Of a stretch of 60,000 nt of DNA, positions 40,320 through 50,516 are shown piece after piece (position 1 is the first letter of the stretch; every line of letters starts with the position of its first letter). Below the pieces are notes generated by a model that saw only the letters and a program-made list of their open reading frames with translations, did no database searches and had not been told where the DNA came from. This DNA is from Polytrichum commune (Eukaryota > Streptophyta > Polytrichopsida > Polytrichales > Polytrichaceae), in assembly GCA_950295325.1 (NCBI GenBank), contig OX485804.1, positions 29,018,001 to 29,078,000 of the forward strand. The letters run 5' to 3'. The position numbers and the translations under genes are program-made.

Positions 40320-41429
40320 TTTGAAGCCTGTAATCTGACACCATAATACTCTCAAATCTTCCTTAGAACAGCAGGCACCTTAATCATGATAATTAAGGAC
40401 GGACATTGTCATCGCACACGAGGACACTCCTCTGAAGTGTTTTTTTACTTTTTTTTCCTTTTTTGGGTTGTTGGATATCATCTCCTTCATACTGCCCCTT
40501 CCATACACAGATATTCTTTTTCATTGTCATTGTCACCAATGTAGCATCATAACCACCTCCAAATGTGCACCTGAGATGTTGATGATGTTTTCACAGCCAG
40601 GATGTGGAGGACTAACTTAGAGTGAAAGGTGATCAAGTCATGATTGATTCATGTGTCCATAGACACCTGGGGGCTAAGTAGAAGTGGTTGCACTTCTACA
40701 AAATGAGGTGTGCAAATTGTAGGCATAGAGAGTTAGTTCACTAACACAATAGACAATTGTCATTGACCCAAATTCATTCTTTGTACAGGAGACCTTTAGG
40801 CTGCAGTGTGGTTTCCAGCTTCAATAAAAGCAGAATAGAGTTGCAGCTCACCATTTTGCATTGTGTTATGGCCCAATTGACGTGTTTGCTGTAATCTGAG
40901 CATAATGTTGTTGGTTTAAATCACATCTTTGTACGGTGATTACACTCATTCTGAAATCACCAAACAAGAATGTGCTTGCAACCAACAAGACATTGATATA
41001 GTTCATTTCTCTTCAATTCTCGTTCACCCAAGAAGATTTCGAAACTGGGCGGAGTTCCTTGGTTCTTGAGATCCGACATGAATAAAAGATGATCACTAGG
41101 TATGCCTTTATACTCAACAATATATTGTGCAGGAAATCTCGAGTTTCTAGATGAGCCTGGCATTGGCCCACGTGTACGTTTACAACAAGAGTAATTGCAC
41201 CAAATTACTACATTCAAAAATTGATTTGTACGTTGTGCATAATTGTAGGAAGAATATGGAAACACAACTTGTCCTTTTAAACTGTGGTAAGAACTGTCAT
41301 TTTGTCATCAAGAGTAGTCGAATTAAGTAATTCTCGGGACAAGATTTACATGTCTTCAACAGAAGAGCACCGGAATCTATCTATAGCATATACACTAAAA
41401 ACAAGTTTCGTTACCTGTGCACTCAATAC
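40320..41429. other. UGE 3' flank and spacer
   Basis: Convergent space between UGE and the minus-strand SKP1-like gene, so it should hold both 3' UTRs. T-rich sequence lies at 40440-40465 and an AATAAA at 40825-40830, which could serve as the UGE poly(A) signal. A 102-codon minus frame (40957-41265) lies beyond the SKP1-like stop. I looked there for the missing SKP1 C-terminal motif and did not find it. Confidence 0.45.
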
Positions 41430-41939
41430 TCAAATTGGGTTCGATAATCCTGTACTCCCCTCCCCCTTGTCAAAAGCCATTCCTCTATCAGCCATATGGA
41501 CTGCTGCTCGGCATGCAAGTGCCACTAAGCCCTCAGTCTGTAAATATGCTCCAGCCCTAAGGAGGGAGGTGAAGGTCACTTGGTCCATGGCGAAGAAACT
41601 TTCAATTTCCCAAGGAACCATTTTCTCCTCTTCTTCATCATTTTTGTGCGCGCTTGAAGCGTTTTTTGCTCCCTCAACATAGGCTTTGCTATATTCCAAC
41701 ACTTTCCACAAGGTCTCCCCGTCGACCCTAGGCAGGTAAACAATTGGATCATGTTTCCTTGTGGTGTCTTCGATAATGTCGATGATGATTTTAATTTCTG
41801 TTGCAACCTCTTTTGTGTGCGGCTCTTCCACAAATTCTTGAATTAATTTTGACACACATGCAACCTTACGATCAACCTCAAATATCTTGTTGTCATAAGA
41901 TTGGAGCTTGAGGCGTTGAACATGCCCTATTCTGGACAT
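41430..41939 (-). CDS. SKP1-like protein, divergent, lacking the usual C-terminus
   Basis: SKP1 proteins link F-box proteins to cullin-1 in SCF ubiquitin ligases. The 169-residue single-exon frame starts at an ATG in the context aaccATGtcc. Residues 9-30 (RLKLQSYDNKIFEVDRKVA) match the SKP1 start (LkSsDge.FEVde.VA). LPRVDGETLWKVLEYSKAYVE matches LPNV....L.KVIEYCKkHVE. FFAMDQVTFTSLLRAGAYLQ matches FmKVDQ.TLFdLILAANYL. LVALACRAAVHM matches LLDLTCqtVAdMI. The F-box-binding end (EEIRxxFNIxNDFTPEEEE...WAFE) is absent and replaced by about 18 unrelated residues, and the 28-55 region is expanded. It could be a functional SKP1-like adaptor with altered partners or a gene that has lost its tail. A TATA box lies about 72 bp upstream. 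Confidence 0.85.
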   Translation of the reverse strand: MSRIGHVQRLKLQSYDNKIFEVDRKVACVSKLIQEFVEEPHTKEVATEIKIIIDIIEDTTRKHDPIVYLPRVDGETLWKVLEYSKAYVEGAKNASSAHKNDEEEEKMVPWEIESFFAMDQVTFTSLLRAGAYLQTEGLVALACRAAVHMADRGMAFDKGEGSTGLSNPI

Positions 41940-42010
41940 GGTTGCTGGGTTGGAGCAACTTGGGACGGTAGGTTCAGACCCATTGCAATTGGCTGACAGT
42001 TTGATGTTCC

Positions 42011-42020
42011 TTATATATAC
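42011..42020 (-). promoter_or_regulatory. TATA box of the SKP1-like gene
   Basis: On the minus strand the sequence reads GTATATATAA, about 72 bp before the ATG at 41939. This spacing leaves a leader of roughly 40 bases if transcription starts about 30 bp downstream of the box. It supports the chosen start codon and suggests the gene is, or was, transcribed. Confidence 0.6.
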
Positions 42021-43543
42021 TCGGACTAAATTTTCTCCATATCAACCATGAAATTTACGTGCTACAAAGAATACGTTTGAGAGATGAATTGGGACTATGT
42101 ATGTTATAGGACCCAGTCTGTTTGATCGCTTCAAACAGATACCACAACAAAATGGTGTAGATTTAGTTGATCTCTAATCTCCATGCAAGAAACAGTTGTT
42201 TGAATCCTTCGATTGGAAGAGGATGGATGATTACTTACTTTCATTCAAATTTGTTCTTGCGACCCTTGGGCTCTTTGTAACTTCCATGTCCTCCTCCACC
42301 GACCCGACTTCTTTGAAGAAAATGCTACAAGCTTTGCAGGGCATGCAGGCCACACTCGTTAACCCCTCAGCAAAATTCTGTGTCAAGTAATTTGCTTTAT
42401 ACTTCCAGTTTTATTCCCTCCAACTTTTACTACAATTTCATGAAATCAAATCAGTGTATGTTTTGCAGACTCACCGTTTCGCATATAATTCATAAACTGG
42501 TGATGAAAATGGGGGCAAGATGATGTCGTGAGAAACAACGATACTCCTTTAGTCGAAGCTGCTAACCATGGTGGAGGTGCAATAGGAGATGGAGACCAGC
42601 GGCGATATATTGGCATTTTTTGTTCGATGCTAACCACAACCTATGACCTATGACCTAACTTGCTTGTGCTTAACTTCTAAGGAATTCGTCTTGGAAGCAC
42701 TGGAGAGTTGGAGTTTTCTCAACCGCGTGATCTGCATCAGGAAAAACAGCAATAAATGATTTAGAAATTCCAAAGAGGAAGTGTTGAGACCAAACTACAC
42801 TTCCACTAATTTGGTGTGAAGGCTGGTCTATCATTAGACTTTCTGCCATTCAAAGTGATCCGATCGACTTGAGTCTGTGTTATCTGATGTGAGTTAAAAT
42901 TTAGTAAGACTATCAAGAATGGAAAGAAGCGCTACCAACGCCCGAAACGTTTGAGAAGTCACGTCTTATTTACCTACTGGACTCCGGTGCCGGTCAATTG
43001 CAAATTAGGCGAGGAGGGAGGCAATTACGTTCATCGAACTTAAATGGATACACCTTTCCTTATTCACAAAATTACTTTGGCCTCACCTGCTCAGAGATTC
43101 AGGGGTTTGAACCCGCACGCGAAAGATGAAAGCCTCCGAAGTGCAATGTGGAGTGACTCGACACTTTTGAGGAAGTAAGTGAAGAATTAGGTCTGACAGC
43201 TACATCAATTGTTCTTTCCACTTCTCATTTACACACATATGACTATATACCTGCCGCCTTTAAATTTGCATCTCGTCTGCTGCTCTGATATAATGACCTC
43301 TAGGAGCTCGTGTGAGGGCCGAACGTCGGAAGAATAAGTGGAATATTCCTGTGAGCCTGCACGAGATCAGCTGAAATACAAGAGCTCGATAGAAGATGGA
43401 AGGAAGGACTTGACGATTAATCTTCGGCAAGCTCAAACCACAGAAGCAACAAGAAAAGATAATTTTCAACGATCCAAAGAAATGAGTGGCCGTTTCGTCG
43501 TCGATTTTGTTACACTGACCATTGACCAACGGATGATCCTGGA
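42021..43543. other. Divergent spacer between SKP1-like and bestrophin-like genes
   Basis: Holds the upstream regions of two divergently oriented genes. Short frames at 42196-42390 and 43338-43658 have no recognised domain. No repeat partner was found in this window. Confidence 0.4.
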
Positions 43544-43552
43544 TATAAAATA
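43544..43552 (+). promoter_or_regulatory. Possible TATA box of the bestrophin-like gene
   Basis: TATAAAATA about 200 bp upstream of the ATG at 43745. It would give a leader of about 165 bases. Chosen on sequence and distance only. Confidence 0.35.
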
Positions 43553-43744
43553 TCTGGAAGGATCATCAAGGATTCGTGACGACGGTTTGAATATTTCTAC
43601 AAATTACTTACCTCTGATTTCGGAGGGATATTGCAACTCATCAACAACTGTTCACTGACGGGGATCGACAAAGGCTTCATTTCAACCCTGTGTTTTAAGT
43701 CAATCGTCTTCCACTTTGTAAAGGGGTTGTAAAGAAGCACTCGA

Positions 43745-45019
43745 ATGGCGAACATGACTATGGCATCGTCCTCGATGTGTTTCAATATGAACAACTTGCG
43801 AATATTCGAAGAGAGGCGCCTGTCTCTCTGGAGCCACATCACTCGTCTAGAGGATCCGAGGTTTCCGAAGCGCAAGACAGTGGAGCGAAGAAGGAATTAT
43901 TTACGCAGCCAGAGCAGCTCGGGGATATGGCCGCAACACGTAGGAGGAGACTATGACAAGCCGAGTTCCTTGAACTACAGAGGCTTATTTAACCCAAAGA
44001 TAGCGGACAAGGAGAAAGAGGAAGCGATGGTGCGCAGGCGCACAGTGTACGATCACGACGACTGGATGCGACATCGAAGCAGTACGCGCCACGCGCGGCA
44101 TCTGCTATCAATTGCGTCGTCCAGAGTGATACTTGCGCTTGGGCCTCCAGTGTTCTCACTCACCGCCGTAGCTGCAGCATTCACAAGCTACAACGAAGCA
44201 GTGCTAGCGCACCTACTACCGCATTGGATGCCTCTAATGCACGTTTCCGTTGTGCCTTTCTCGCTCACCGCGCCAGCGCTCGCACTGCTACTCGTTTTTC
44301 GCACGAACGCGTCCTACGGCAGGTTCGATGAAGCTCGAAAGGCGTGGGGAGCGTGCCTAACCCGAACAAGGGATGTCGTCCGACAAGCATTGACGTGGAT
44401 GCGGAGCCCAGACGATGCAGGGAAACTTGAGAGCTTCTTACGCCACACCGTAGCGTTTTCGTACACGCTCAAGGATCATATTGCAAAGGAGGAAGATCTC
44501 AGACTAGAGTTAGCGGGGTTATTGGATGACCAGAAGGAAGTGGAAGCTATTCTGATGTCTACGCATCGACCGAACTACGTGCTGCAAATAATGTCTGAGC
44601 TTGTGCATAACTCTGCACTTAAAGATATGGAGAGGGCAACCATGGATGTGAACCTCACACATTTCCATGACAACCTCGGCACATGTGAGAGGCTATTCAA
44701 GACACCTATTCCGCTGTCTTACACCAGGCTGACCTCGCGGTTTTTGGTTATCTGGCACATCGCGTTGCCCTTAGCGCTGTGGGATCAGTGCGGCTGGATT
44801 TCCATCCCGGCCACATTCTTAAGCGCTTCCGCTCTGTTTTGCATCGAAGAGGTCGGGGTTCTGATCGAGGAGCCGTTCTCTATCCTCGCCTTAACGGCCA
44901 TCTGCAACGCAATTAAAAAGAACGTCCAAGAGCTCGCAGTTGCACACAAGCAATATCTTCAAAACTTCCCGCCGGGGAAGCCGCCTTCCAATTCCAATCA
45001 GGCACAAACTAAACCTTAA
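43745..45019 (+). CDS. Bestrophin-like anion channel, probably plastid (VCCN-like), intronless
   Basis: Plant bestrophin-like proteins such as Arabidopsis VCCN1 are thylakoid chloride channels that help balance charge during light changes. The uninterrupted 424-residue frame carries the family blocks in order: a first hydrophobic segment at about 126-149, a second at 163-185, FRTNASYGRFDEARKAWG at 185-202, IPLSYTRLTSRFLVIWH at 322-338, GWISIPAT at 350-357, and IEEVGVLIEEPFSILAL at 367-383. The first 95 residues are basic and Ser/Arg-rich, consistent with a chloroplast transit peptide plus linker. The gene has no introns, whereas the Arabidopsis homologues, as I recall, have several, and its coding sequence is visibly richer in G+C than the flanks. 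An old retrocopy or lineage-specific intron loss would explain this. The frame is intact with all signature residues, so it is probably functional. Confidence 0.93.
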   Translation: MANMTMASSSMCFNMNNLRIFEERRLSLWSHITRLEDPRFPKRKTVERRRNYLRSQSSSGIWPQHVGGDYDKPSSLNYRGLFNPKIADKEKEEAMVRRRTVYDHDDWMRHRSSTRHARHLLSIASSRVILALGPPVFSLTAVAAAFTSYNEAVLAHLLPHWMPLMHVSVVPFSLTAPALALLLVFRTNASYGRFDEARKAWGACLTRTRDVVRQALTWMRSPDDAGKLESFLRHTVAFSYTLKDHIAKEEDLRLELAGLLDDQKEVEAILMSTHRPNYVLQIMSELVHNSALKDMERATMDVNLTHFHDNLGTCERLFKTPIPLSYTRLTSRFLVIWHIALPLALWDQCGWISIPATFLSASALFCIEEVGVLIEEPFSILALTAICNAIKKNVQELAVAHKQYLQNFPPGKPPSNSNQAQTKP

Positions 45020-45159
45020 TTAAGTTAAGAACTCTCAAATTGCCAATTCAGCCAGAGATTTCAGATCTCTCCACAACAGTTTCACATGTTGCACTGTGCA
45101 CATTGTAGGAACGGATTCACTCTTCGACGCCGAAGAAACGTTGTGGGCTTCAGTATATC

Positions 45160-46150
45160 TTAAGGTATGTGGGCCTTATGTGGTCACTCCACTACTTCAT
45201 TGGACACCTATACTTTGGTGGTATACGGCACGGCTTCTAGTTAGCTATATAAATACATACCGTAACGACACATGTCACAATGAGATTGGACTATGTGCTA
45301 AAATTATATTAACGATCCCATGTTCAATTGTTAACATCATATTGGGAGGCTTTCTGCAATCATTTAAAGAGAAAGAGAAAGAGAAAGAGAAAGAGAATCC
45401 TCATCTTGATCTATTGTAACTTTTTGCATTTCAAATCCGATTTTGAAATGACTTGCAATCGCTAATTGGCTTCCAACACAAATGTTCGTTAGATGCACAA
45501 TAGTTGTGTGCTTTGGAATACCTTAAGGGATGTGTGGACCTTATGCGGTACTCCACTATTGCATTGGTTACTTATATTTAACTGGTATACAGCATGGTTG
45601 TAGTTAAGTATGAACACCGTAAAGGCACATGTTACAATGAGATTGGATTGTGCATTCAAATTATATTAATTGTTTGAGGTTCAATACTTAACATTGTAAT
45701 TGGGAGGCTTCAATGTGTGATTGTTTAGAGAGAAAGAGAAAGAGAAAGAGAATCCTCACCTTGATCTATAATTGTAACTTTTGCACCTCAAATCTGATTT
45801 TTGAAACTGAAATGACTTGCAAATTGCTAATTGGCCTCTGACATACAAATGCATTGGATGCACAACTGTCATGTGCTTCAATTTATTTAGGAATGTGGAT
45901 TTTATGTGGTCACTCCTCTATTTAATTGGACACCTATATTCGAGTGATATATAATATGACTTGTGGTTACAAACGAGCACCATAGAAACACTCGTTGCAA
46001 TGAGATTGGACTATGTGCTCAAAATATACTAACCATTTTAGCTTCAATAGTTAGCATTGTAATTGGGAGGCCCTATGTGATCATCTTAAGAGAAAGAAGA
46101 CAAAAATCTTCACCTTGATTACTTGTAACTTTTGCATCTCAAATCAAAAT
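45160..46150 (+). repeat. Family A repeat in tandem triplication (~360-bp unit)
   Basis: The anchor 'tgagattgga' is at 45281, 45638 and 46001, a period of 357-363 bp. Each unit has 'ttatgtggtcactcc', 'cctata.tt..ggtatac', 'aca.tg.cacaatgagattg', 'aattgggaggc', an AGAAAG run (long in units 1 and 2, short in unit 3), 'ttgtaacttttgcat' and 'tgacttgcaa.tcgctaattgg'. The array starts about 140 bp after the bestrophin-like stop codon, so it may fall within that gene's 3' flank. The frames across it are not coding. Confidence 0.85.
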
Positions 46151-47261
46151 TTGAAACCATAAATGTATATGTAGTTGGAAGTGCTCACAATATGGAAACA
46201 TCCCTTGTTCACCTCAATGAACTTCTATATTTATCATTTAGTCGTCACTCCTCACCGAAGATCAAGTTCGAGAGTCGCTCACTAGGCACTAAGGTAGAGA
46301 GACCCGTTTATGACAACACAAAACAAAAGCCGTTTTCAAAAGCCTAGAAATTGATGTCACCATATTTGACAAAAAAAAATCACAATTTATTTTGAAATAT
46401 TAAAATTATATTAAAATTTCAAAGGCAAGATTATCTCCCAACCCATGTATTCATAATATGGATCGACTTGTTTCAGATAATTGATAGACAAAAAAAATTA
46501 GTGCGGTCAATACCCTATTCAAGGAACTCAAATATGTGTCCTTTTTAGCTTATTTTTTCCATCACATTTGAACTCTTCAATGACTAAGACTCCTCCCTCC
46601 CTTGGTCATTATTTAGTGTCAGCATTCCAAATTACAAAATGATGGCTACAAAAGTGGATCTTCACGATACAATACCCTCCCTATCATATTATAAAAATTG
46701 TCACATGTTATGCACTAGTGTATGTGTGTCAAACGGTACTTTCATGGTTGCATATTGTGCCACAAAATGGTCTATGCTTTAAAAATCCGTACTACTTTAC
46801 AAATGAACCCATAAATTAGTATAGAATCTCAACCCTCAATATCATACTAAGGGTTGGATTGAGGGCTGGCCCAAACTTCAAGAATTTTGACCAAGAGGAT
46901 TGCTTAGTTTCATCAAATGTAGCCCAAATGGTTTATACTAGGGTTGGACTTGAACATTCACTCATTCTATATGGCATTGTAGGTGGCAAAACATTGACAC
47001 CAAATCTTTGAGCCAGCTTGAAAAAACTGGGATGATTTTTTCCTTGGCTTAAACTCTCTACATGGGTTGGATTGGGCTCATCTGTTGGATAATGAACACC
47101 TCTACAATCAATATATGGAAGGTGAATTATGTTCACTAATATTTCCTCTGAAGACTATTGGAACCTACAAATTCTAGATGAAAATGAGTTATATGTTACT
47201 TGGATTAACCTTGATTTGGAACACAAATTGTCATCCATCTCTTTTACAAAATATTTCTTAA
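46151..47261. other. Gene-free spacer
   Basis: AT-rich with short frames only. No repeat partner or domain recognised. Confidence 0.4.
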
Positions 47262-47800
47262 GGTATTGAGGCCTTAAAGTAACACCTTCCTTTTGGTGAC
47301 ACCTTTTTTTAATCTTTAAACCATCAACAAGTGAGTGCAACAGAGCCATTGAGTACGTTATTGTAAAAAGTGATTAATCATATGCAACATAAAGTACAAA
47401 ATATCACCACTTTGGCCATTCATAATAGCAGTGTAAGAAGGATGCAATGACGCTTTTAAAAGAGCACCAACTTTTTCCAATCACAATGGCTAATCGGGGA
47501 TCGATCTACTCAACGAGGTCATGGTGTAAGAAGTGTTTCACGAAGGGGGAGAACACCTTCATTTAATACAAGATCCTCACATGTAATCATGTTGATTTTT
47601 TTGGTGATTCTTACTTAGCAATCCGACATCAATAGACCCCCCCCCCCCAAACAAAGAGTAATAGGCTCTTTCCTTAAGACAACTTTTTGAATTTACGTAG
47701 GTTACATATGAATTTATTATCTTTTGAAATGATTTTTTGTAGACTCTCTATAGATTTGCTAATTGATTTTTTTCCAAGCTACTTAATCTTCTTGAAATAG
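47262..47800 (-). repeat. Inverted copy of the 34900-35425 repeat
   Basis: In reverse complement it matches 34900-35425 block by block: 'agcaaatctata.agagtct', 'aaattcatatg.aacctac', a G tract then 'tctattgatgtc', 'tgctaagt.agaatcacca', 'ttggtgctctt.taaaagc' and 'gtcaccaaaaggaaggtg'. The C tract at 47637-47648 corresponds to the G tract at 35043-35053. The flanking direct repeats seen around the 35-kb copy are absent. Confidence 0.8.
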
Positions 47801-47869
47801 AAAAAGTTTCTTAAAGTGTCGCATTATATATGGCCTCAACACCTTATGTACAAGAGCTTTAATGAACTA

Positions 47870-48244
47870 CACTAAATATGATATTTAGTGTCACATGGTA
47901 TTTTATGTCACTATGGGAACTTTTCGGATGACGCTTCTTATGAATAAGTGAACAAATGTTGGCATGGATAATGGATAAGTTCATCCATTGGCCAAATCCC
48001 TGCCTTCTCTTGTCAACAACTTGTGATGAAATATTGTCATGGATGATTGAAAATGGATGAAAATTTATTTGGTAAGTGACAGTTTTTGCAACATTGTAAA
48101 TCTTTGATCCCCCAATTTTTTTTATTACATAGAATGACAAATAATGTTGGGTTAACATTTAGTGTTGGTGACACTACACCATAGTTTACAATTAGTATTG
48201 AGCAAGACAATTAGAATTGGTGACACTAAATATCATATTTAGTG
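47870..48244 (+). mobile_element. MITE family C, best-preserved copy, 375 bp
   Basis: Each terminus is itself a perfect palindrome with 10-bp arms CACTAAATAT and ATATTTAGTG around one base. It reads the same inward from both ends and is followed by 'tcac'. The inside has 'gaatgacaaataatgttgg' and 'aattagtattgagcaagac', shared with the copies at 4222-4602 (opposite strand) and about 34355-34510. Flanks aacta and aactc (4 of 5 identical) may be a short target duplication. Non-coding. Confidence 0.75.
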
Positions 48245-49299
48245 AACTCACTCAATAGAACCACTTACTGTATGTTGACACACTCACCATATATCTCCAC
48301 CTGAAATAGTTCATGCTGCACTTGAAGACCCGTAGAATTAAATTTGAAATTATTTTAAGTTTTTAAATTTAAATTATGGTTTCTTTGAGACTATATAAAT
48401 TTACATTTTATGATTAATTGTAATTGACATATGGCCATCATTGTATGAGGGACAAAGTATTGTAAAGTGAACAAGAAAAGTGATATGTCCTTGAACTTTG
48501 ACACATTTGCCATATATAGCAAATCATTAGTGTCACAGGGACACATATGAAGTGGTATTAAGATAAGTGGTGGATTTGAGCTAGAACCTACTTTGTTGCA
48601 AATTTTGTTATGATCTGTGTGTATAGTTGAAGTTTTTGGCAAGATCATGTTGTGTGTTAGTGTCCCACAAAATTTGAAGTAAAATGCATCTTCTGAATGT
48701 CTACTTCAATATGACTTTCCAAAAACCGACAATCATGAAAGTAGATTCTAAAAACTTTAGAATGTACTTCTATGGATGTGAATCATGCAAAAATATCTAT
48801 GAAAACACCATGATCCACCCTATTAGCAACCTTAACATGAATCATTAGTTTCCTAGTTATGTAACTAGGAAACGCAACTACTTGCCCCTCTAAAATGGCA
48901 GGGTACAACTTTTGTTCACTTCACCATGCTTTGGCCCACTCATAATTTGGATTAAGCTTATATCTAAGTATTGTGTCACGTTTCTAGTGACATACATACC
49001 CAACCATATATGTATTATATGCGCATGGATGTAAATTGGATGTGTCGAGCTAAAAGATTACTGAGTAAGAATTCGAGTGGATGTAAAACAAAGGACCCCA
49101 CTACAAACTTGCTAAAATTCGTATTTCATATACACGTGTGCAACATGCAAGACGACATGGGCCCAAACTAGTCATATGATCTACATTTTCTTTTTAAAAA
49201 AAAATCACGTGAGAAATCATGTCTTTTATGACAAAGTGTCATGCTTTTGGAGTAAAACTCGATGAATTAAAATACACAGGCTTGATTTGGTTACTTATC
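48245..49299. other. Gene-free spacer
   Basis: AT-rich, with frames no longer than about 85 codons. Nothing recognisable on either strand. Confidence 0.4.
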
Positions 49300-50000
49300 T
49301 TAATTGGACACATTATATTTGAGTGTTGTGTGGTCACGTCTGGATATAAGGACGGACGCCAAAAAGACATGTCTTCATAAGAGATTAGAACGTATGTTCT
49401 AAAATCGATAACTAGTTGAGGATCGACAATGAACATAATTGGGGACCTATATGACCATTTAATGAGCTCAAGAATCTGCATTTGGACAATGAATAAGATG
49501 TTCACAAGAGTCCCCAAAATCATGAGGCAAACAACTACGAATACGATTTAAAAGTGGGCAATCATCTCGCACTAAGGGCCGGTTCACACTATGGCCAAAC
49601 TTCGAGAGGAGAAGCGTTTGGACCAATGAAAATGCAGAAATGTCCAAAGTCCATCCTCTCGGCCTTCACACTAGAGGCCGAAGTCCAAAGGACGTCGCCT
49701 CCAAACAAAAGAGCCTAGGTGGCAACACTTTTAGGAAGTTATGGCGCCAAGAGTTCGGCCTCTCGAGCAAAATGCTCGACCCAAACTTCCGTCGAGAGGC
49801 TGAACTTTTTTTTCATTAAAATATTCAAAATCTGACAGTGGATTATTTTAATATATATATTTTCAGCCCAAAGGCTTCTCCTCTCGACATAGTTTGGTCC
49901 AGAAAAGTGACGCTTCTCCTCTCGACTTGGGCATAGTGTCAACCGGCCCTAATTGCATGTTTCGCGTCCTAGGAGAAGTGGGTGCTAAAATTGTCCATTT
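49300..50000 (+). repeat. Family A copy 8, split by a MITE
   Basis: Sequence before 49575 ('ggacggacgccaaaaagac', 'gaacataattggggacc', 'gaataagatgttcacaaga', 'caatcatctcgcactaa') and after 49950 ('ttgcatgtttcgcgtcctaggagaagtgggtgc') are adjacent in copy 4 at 32960-33245, which lacks the element. Confidence 0.8.
49576..49949. mobile_element. Tourist-like PIF/Harbinger MITE, 374 bp
   Basis: Left terminus GGGCCGGTTCACACTATG. The right terminus read inward is GGGCCGGTTGACACTATG, one mismatch in 18. The inverted similarity continues inward with AAG/CTC-rich sequence ('cgagaggagaagcg' on the left, 'cgagaggagaagcgtcac' on the right). It is flanked by a perfect TAA duplication (49573-49575 and 49950-49952). 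The unoccupied paralogous site at about 33210 confirms the boundaries. The termini resemble, but differ from, the GGGCCACTTCACAC family, so this is a second subfamily. There is no transposase, and the better-preserved termini suggest a younger insertion. Confidence 0.92.
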
Positions 50001-50255
50001 AAGGTCTGCTTACCTTATTGAATGTCAAATCGGGAATACGGCATCACTGAAGGAGCCCTGCCTCATGAACCATCATTCGAATGTGATAGATGATATCATC
50101 CATATACGCACCAGTTGAAGGAATATCATCCACATATTACCATCCAGTCCTCATTCGAAAGAGATGGATGATAGTATTTGTCATCCTATTAGTCCATCAT
50201 CATCATCATCATTATCATATGTCATCCATCGATTCATCCGTTCCTTTTGGCCTCG

Positions 50256-50280
50256 CTAGGGTTTCGGCACCGAACCCTAG
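50256..50280. promoter_or_regulatory. Palindromic telo-box pair upstream of the poly(A) polymerase gene
   Basis: CTAGGGTTTCGG and CCGAACCCTAG face each other across CA, giving a near-perfect inverted pair of telo-boxes about 240 bp upstream of the ATG. Telo-boxes usually mark plant promoters of growth and translation genes. The palindromic arrangement could bind a dimer or work in both directions, which is inference. Confidence 0.55.
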
Positions 50281-50374
50281 TACTCTGCTTCGGATATTTC
50301 TTTCCTGTTGTCCACACTCGGAGGTTTGCCATCGCATTTTGTTCTGAGTTCCTGCGCCATTGCAACTTCTGTCG

Positions 50375-50493
50375 ATGTTCGTCGGAATGAGAAGGAAACT
50401 CTCACAATTCTCGACTTAAAATTTCACCGCGCAAGTGAGTGTGAGAGATTCTACGGTGGTTTGAAGATGCATCAACACTTATGTGAGGTGTAG
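50375..50493 (+). promoter_or_regulatory. Two possible upstream ORFs in the poly(A) polymerase leader
   Basis: ATG at 50375 opens a 14-codon frame ending TAA, and ATG at 50467 opens an 8-codon frame ending TAG at 50493, 24 bp before the main ATG. If transcription starts near the telo-box pair, both would lie in the 5' UTR and could reduce translation of the main frame. Confidence 0.35.
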
Positions 50494-50516
50494 CATCGGT
50501 GTTCTGCCTTTCCACC

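Noticed and set aside
41284-41682. 132-codon plus-strand frame
   Set aside because: Largely antisense to the SKP1-like coding sequence, which explains its openness.
43100-43125. 'ggggtttgaacccgc' resembling a tRNA T-arm
   Set aside because: The flanking bases do not form the 5-bp T stem, and no D or anticodon arm fits on either strand.
49739-49942. 67-codon minus frame inside the MITE at 49576
   Set aside because: Lies wholly within a non-coding MITE and includes its inverted arm.
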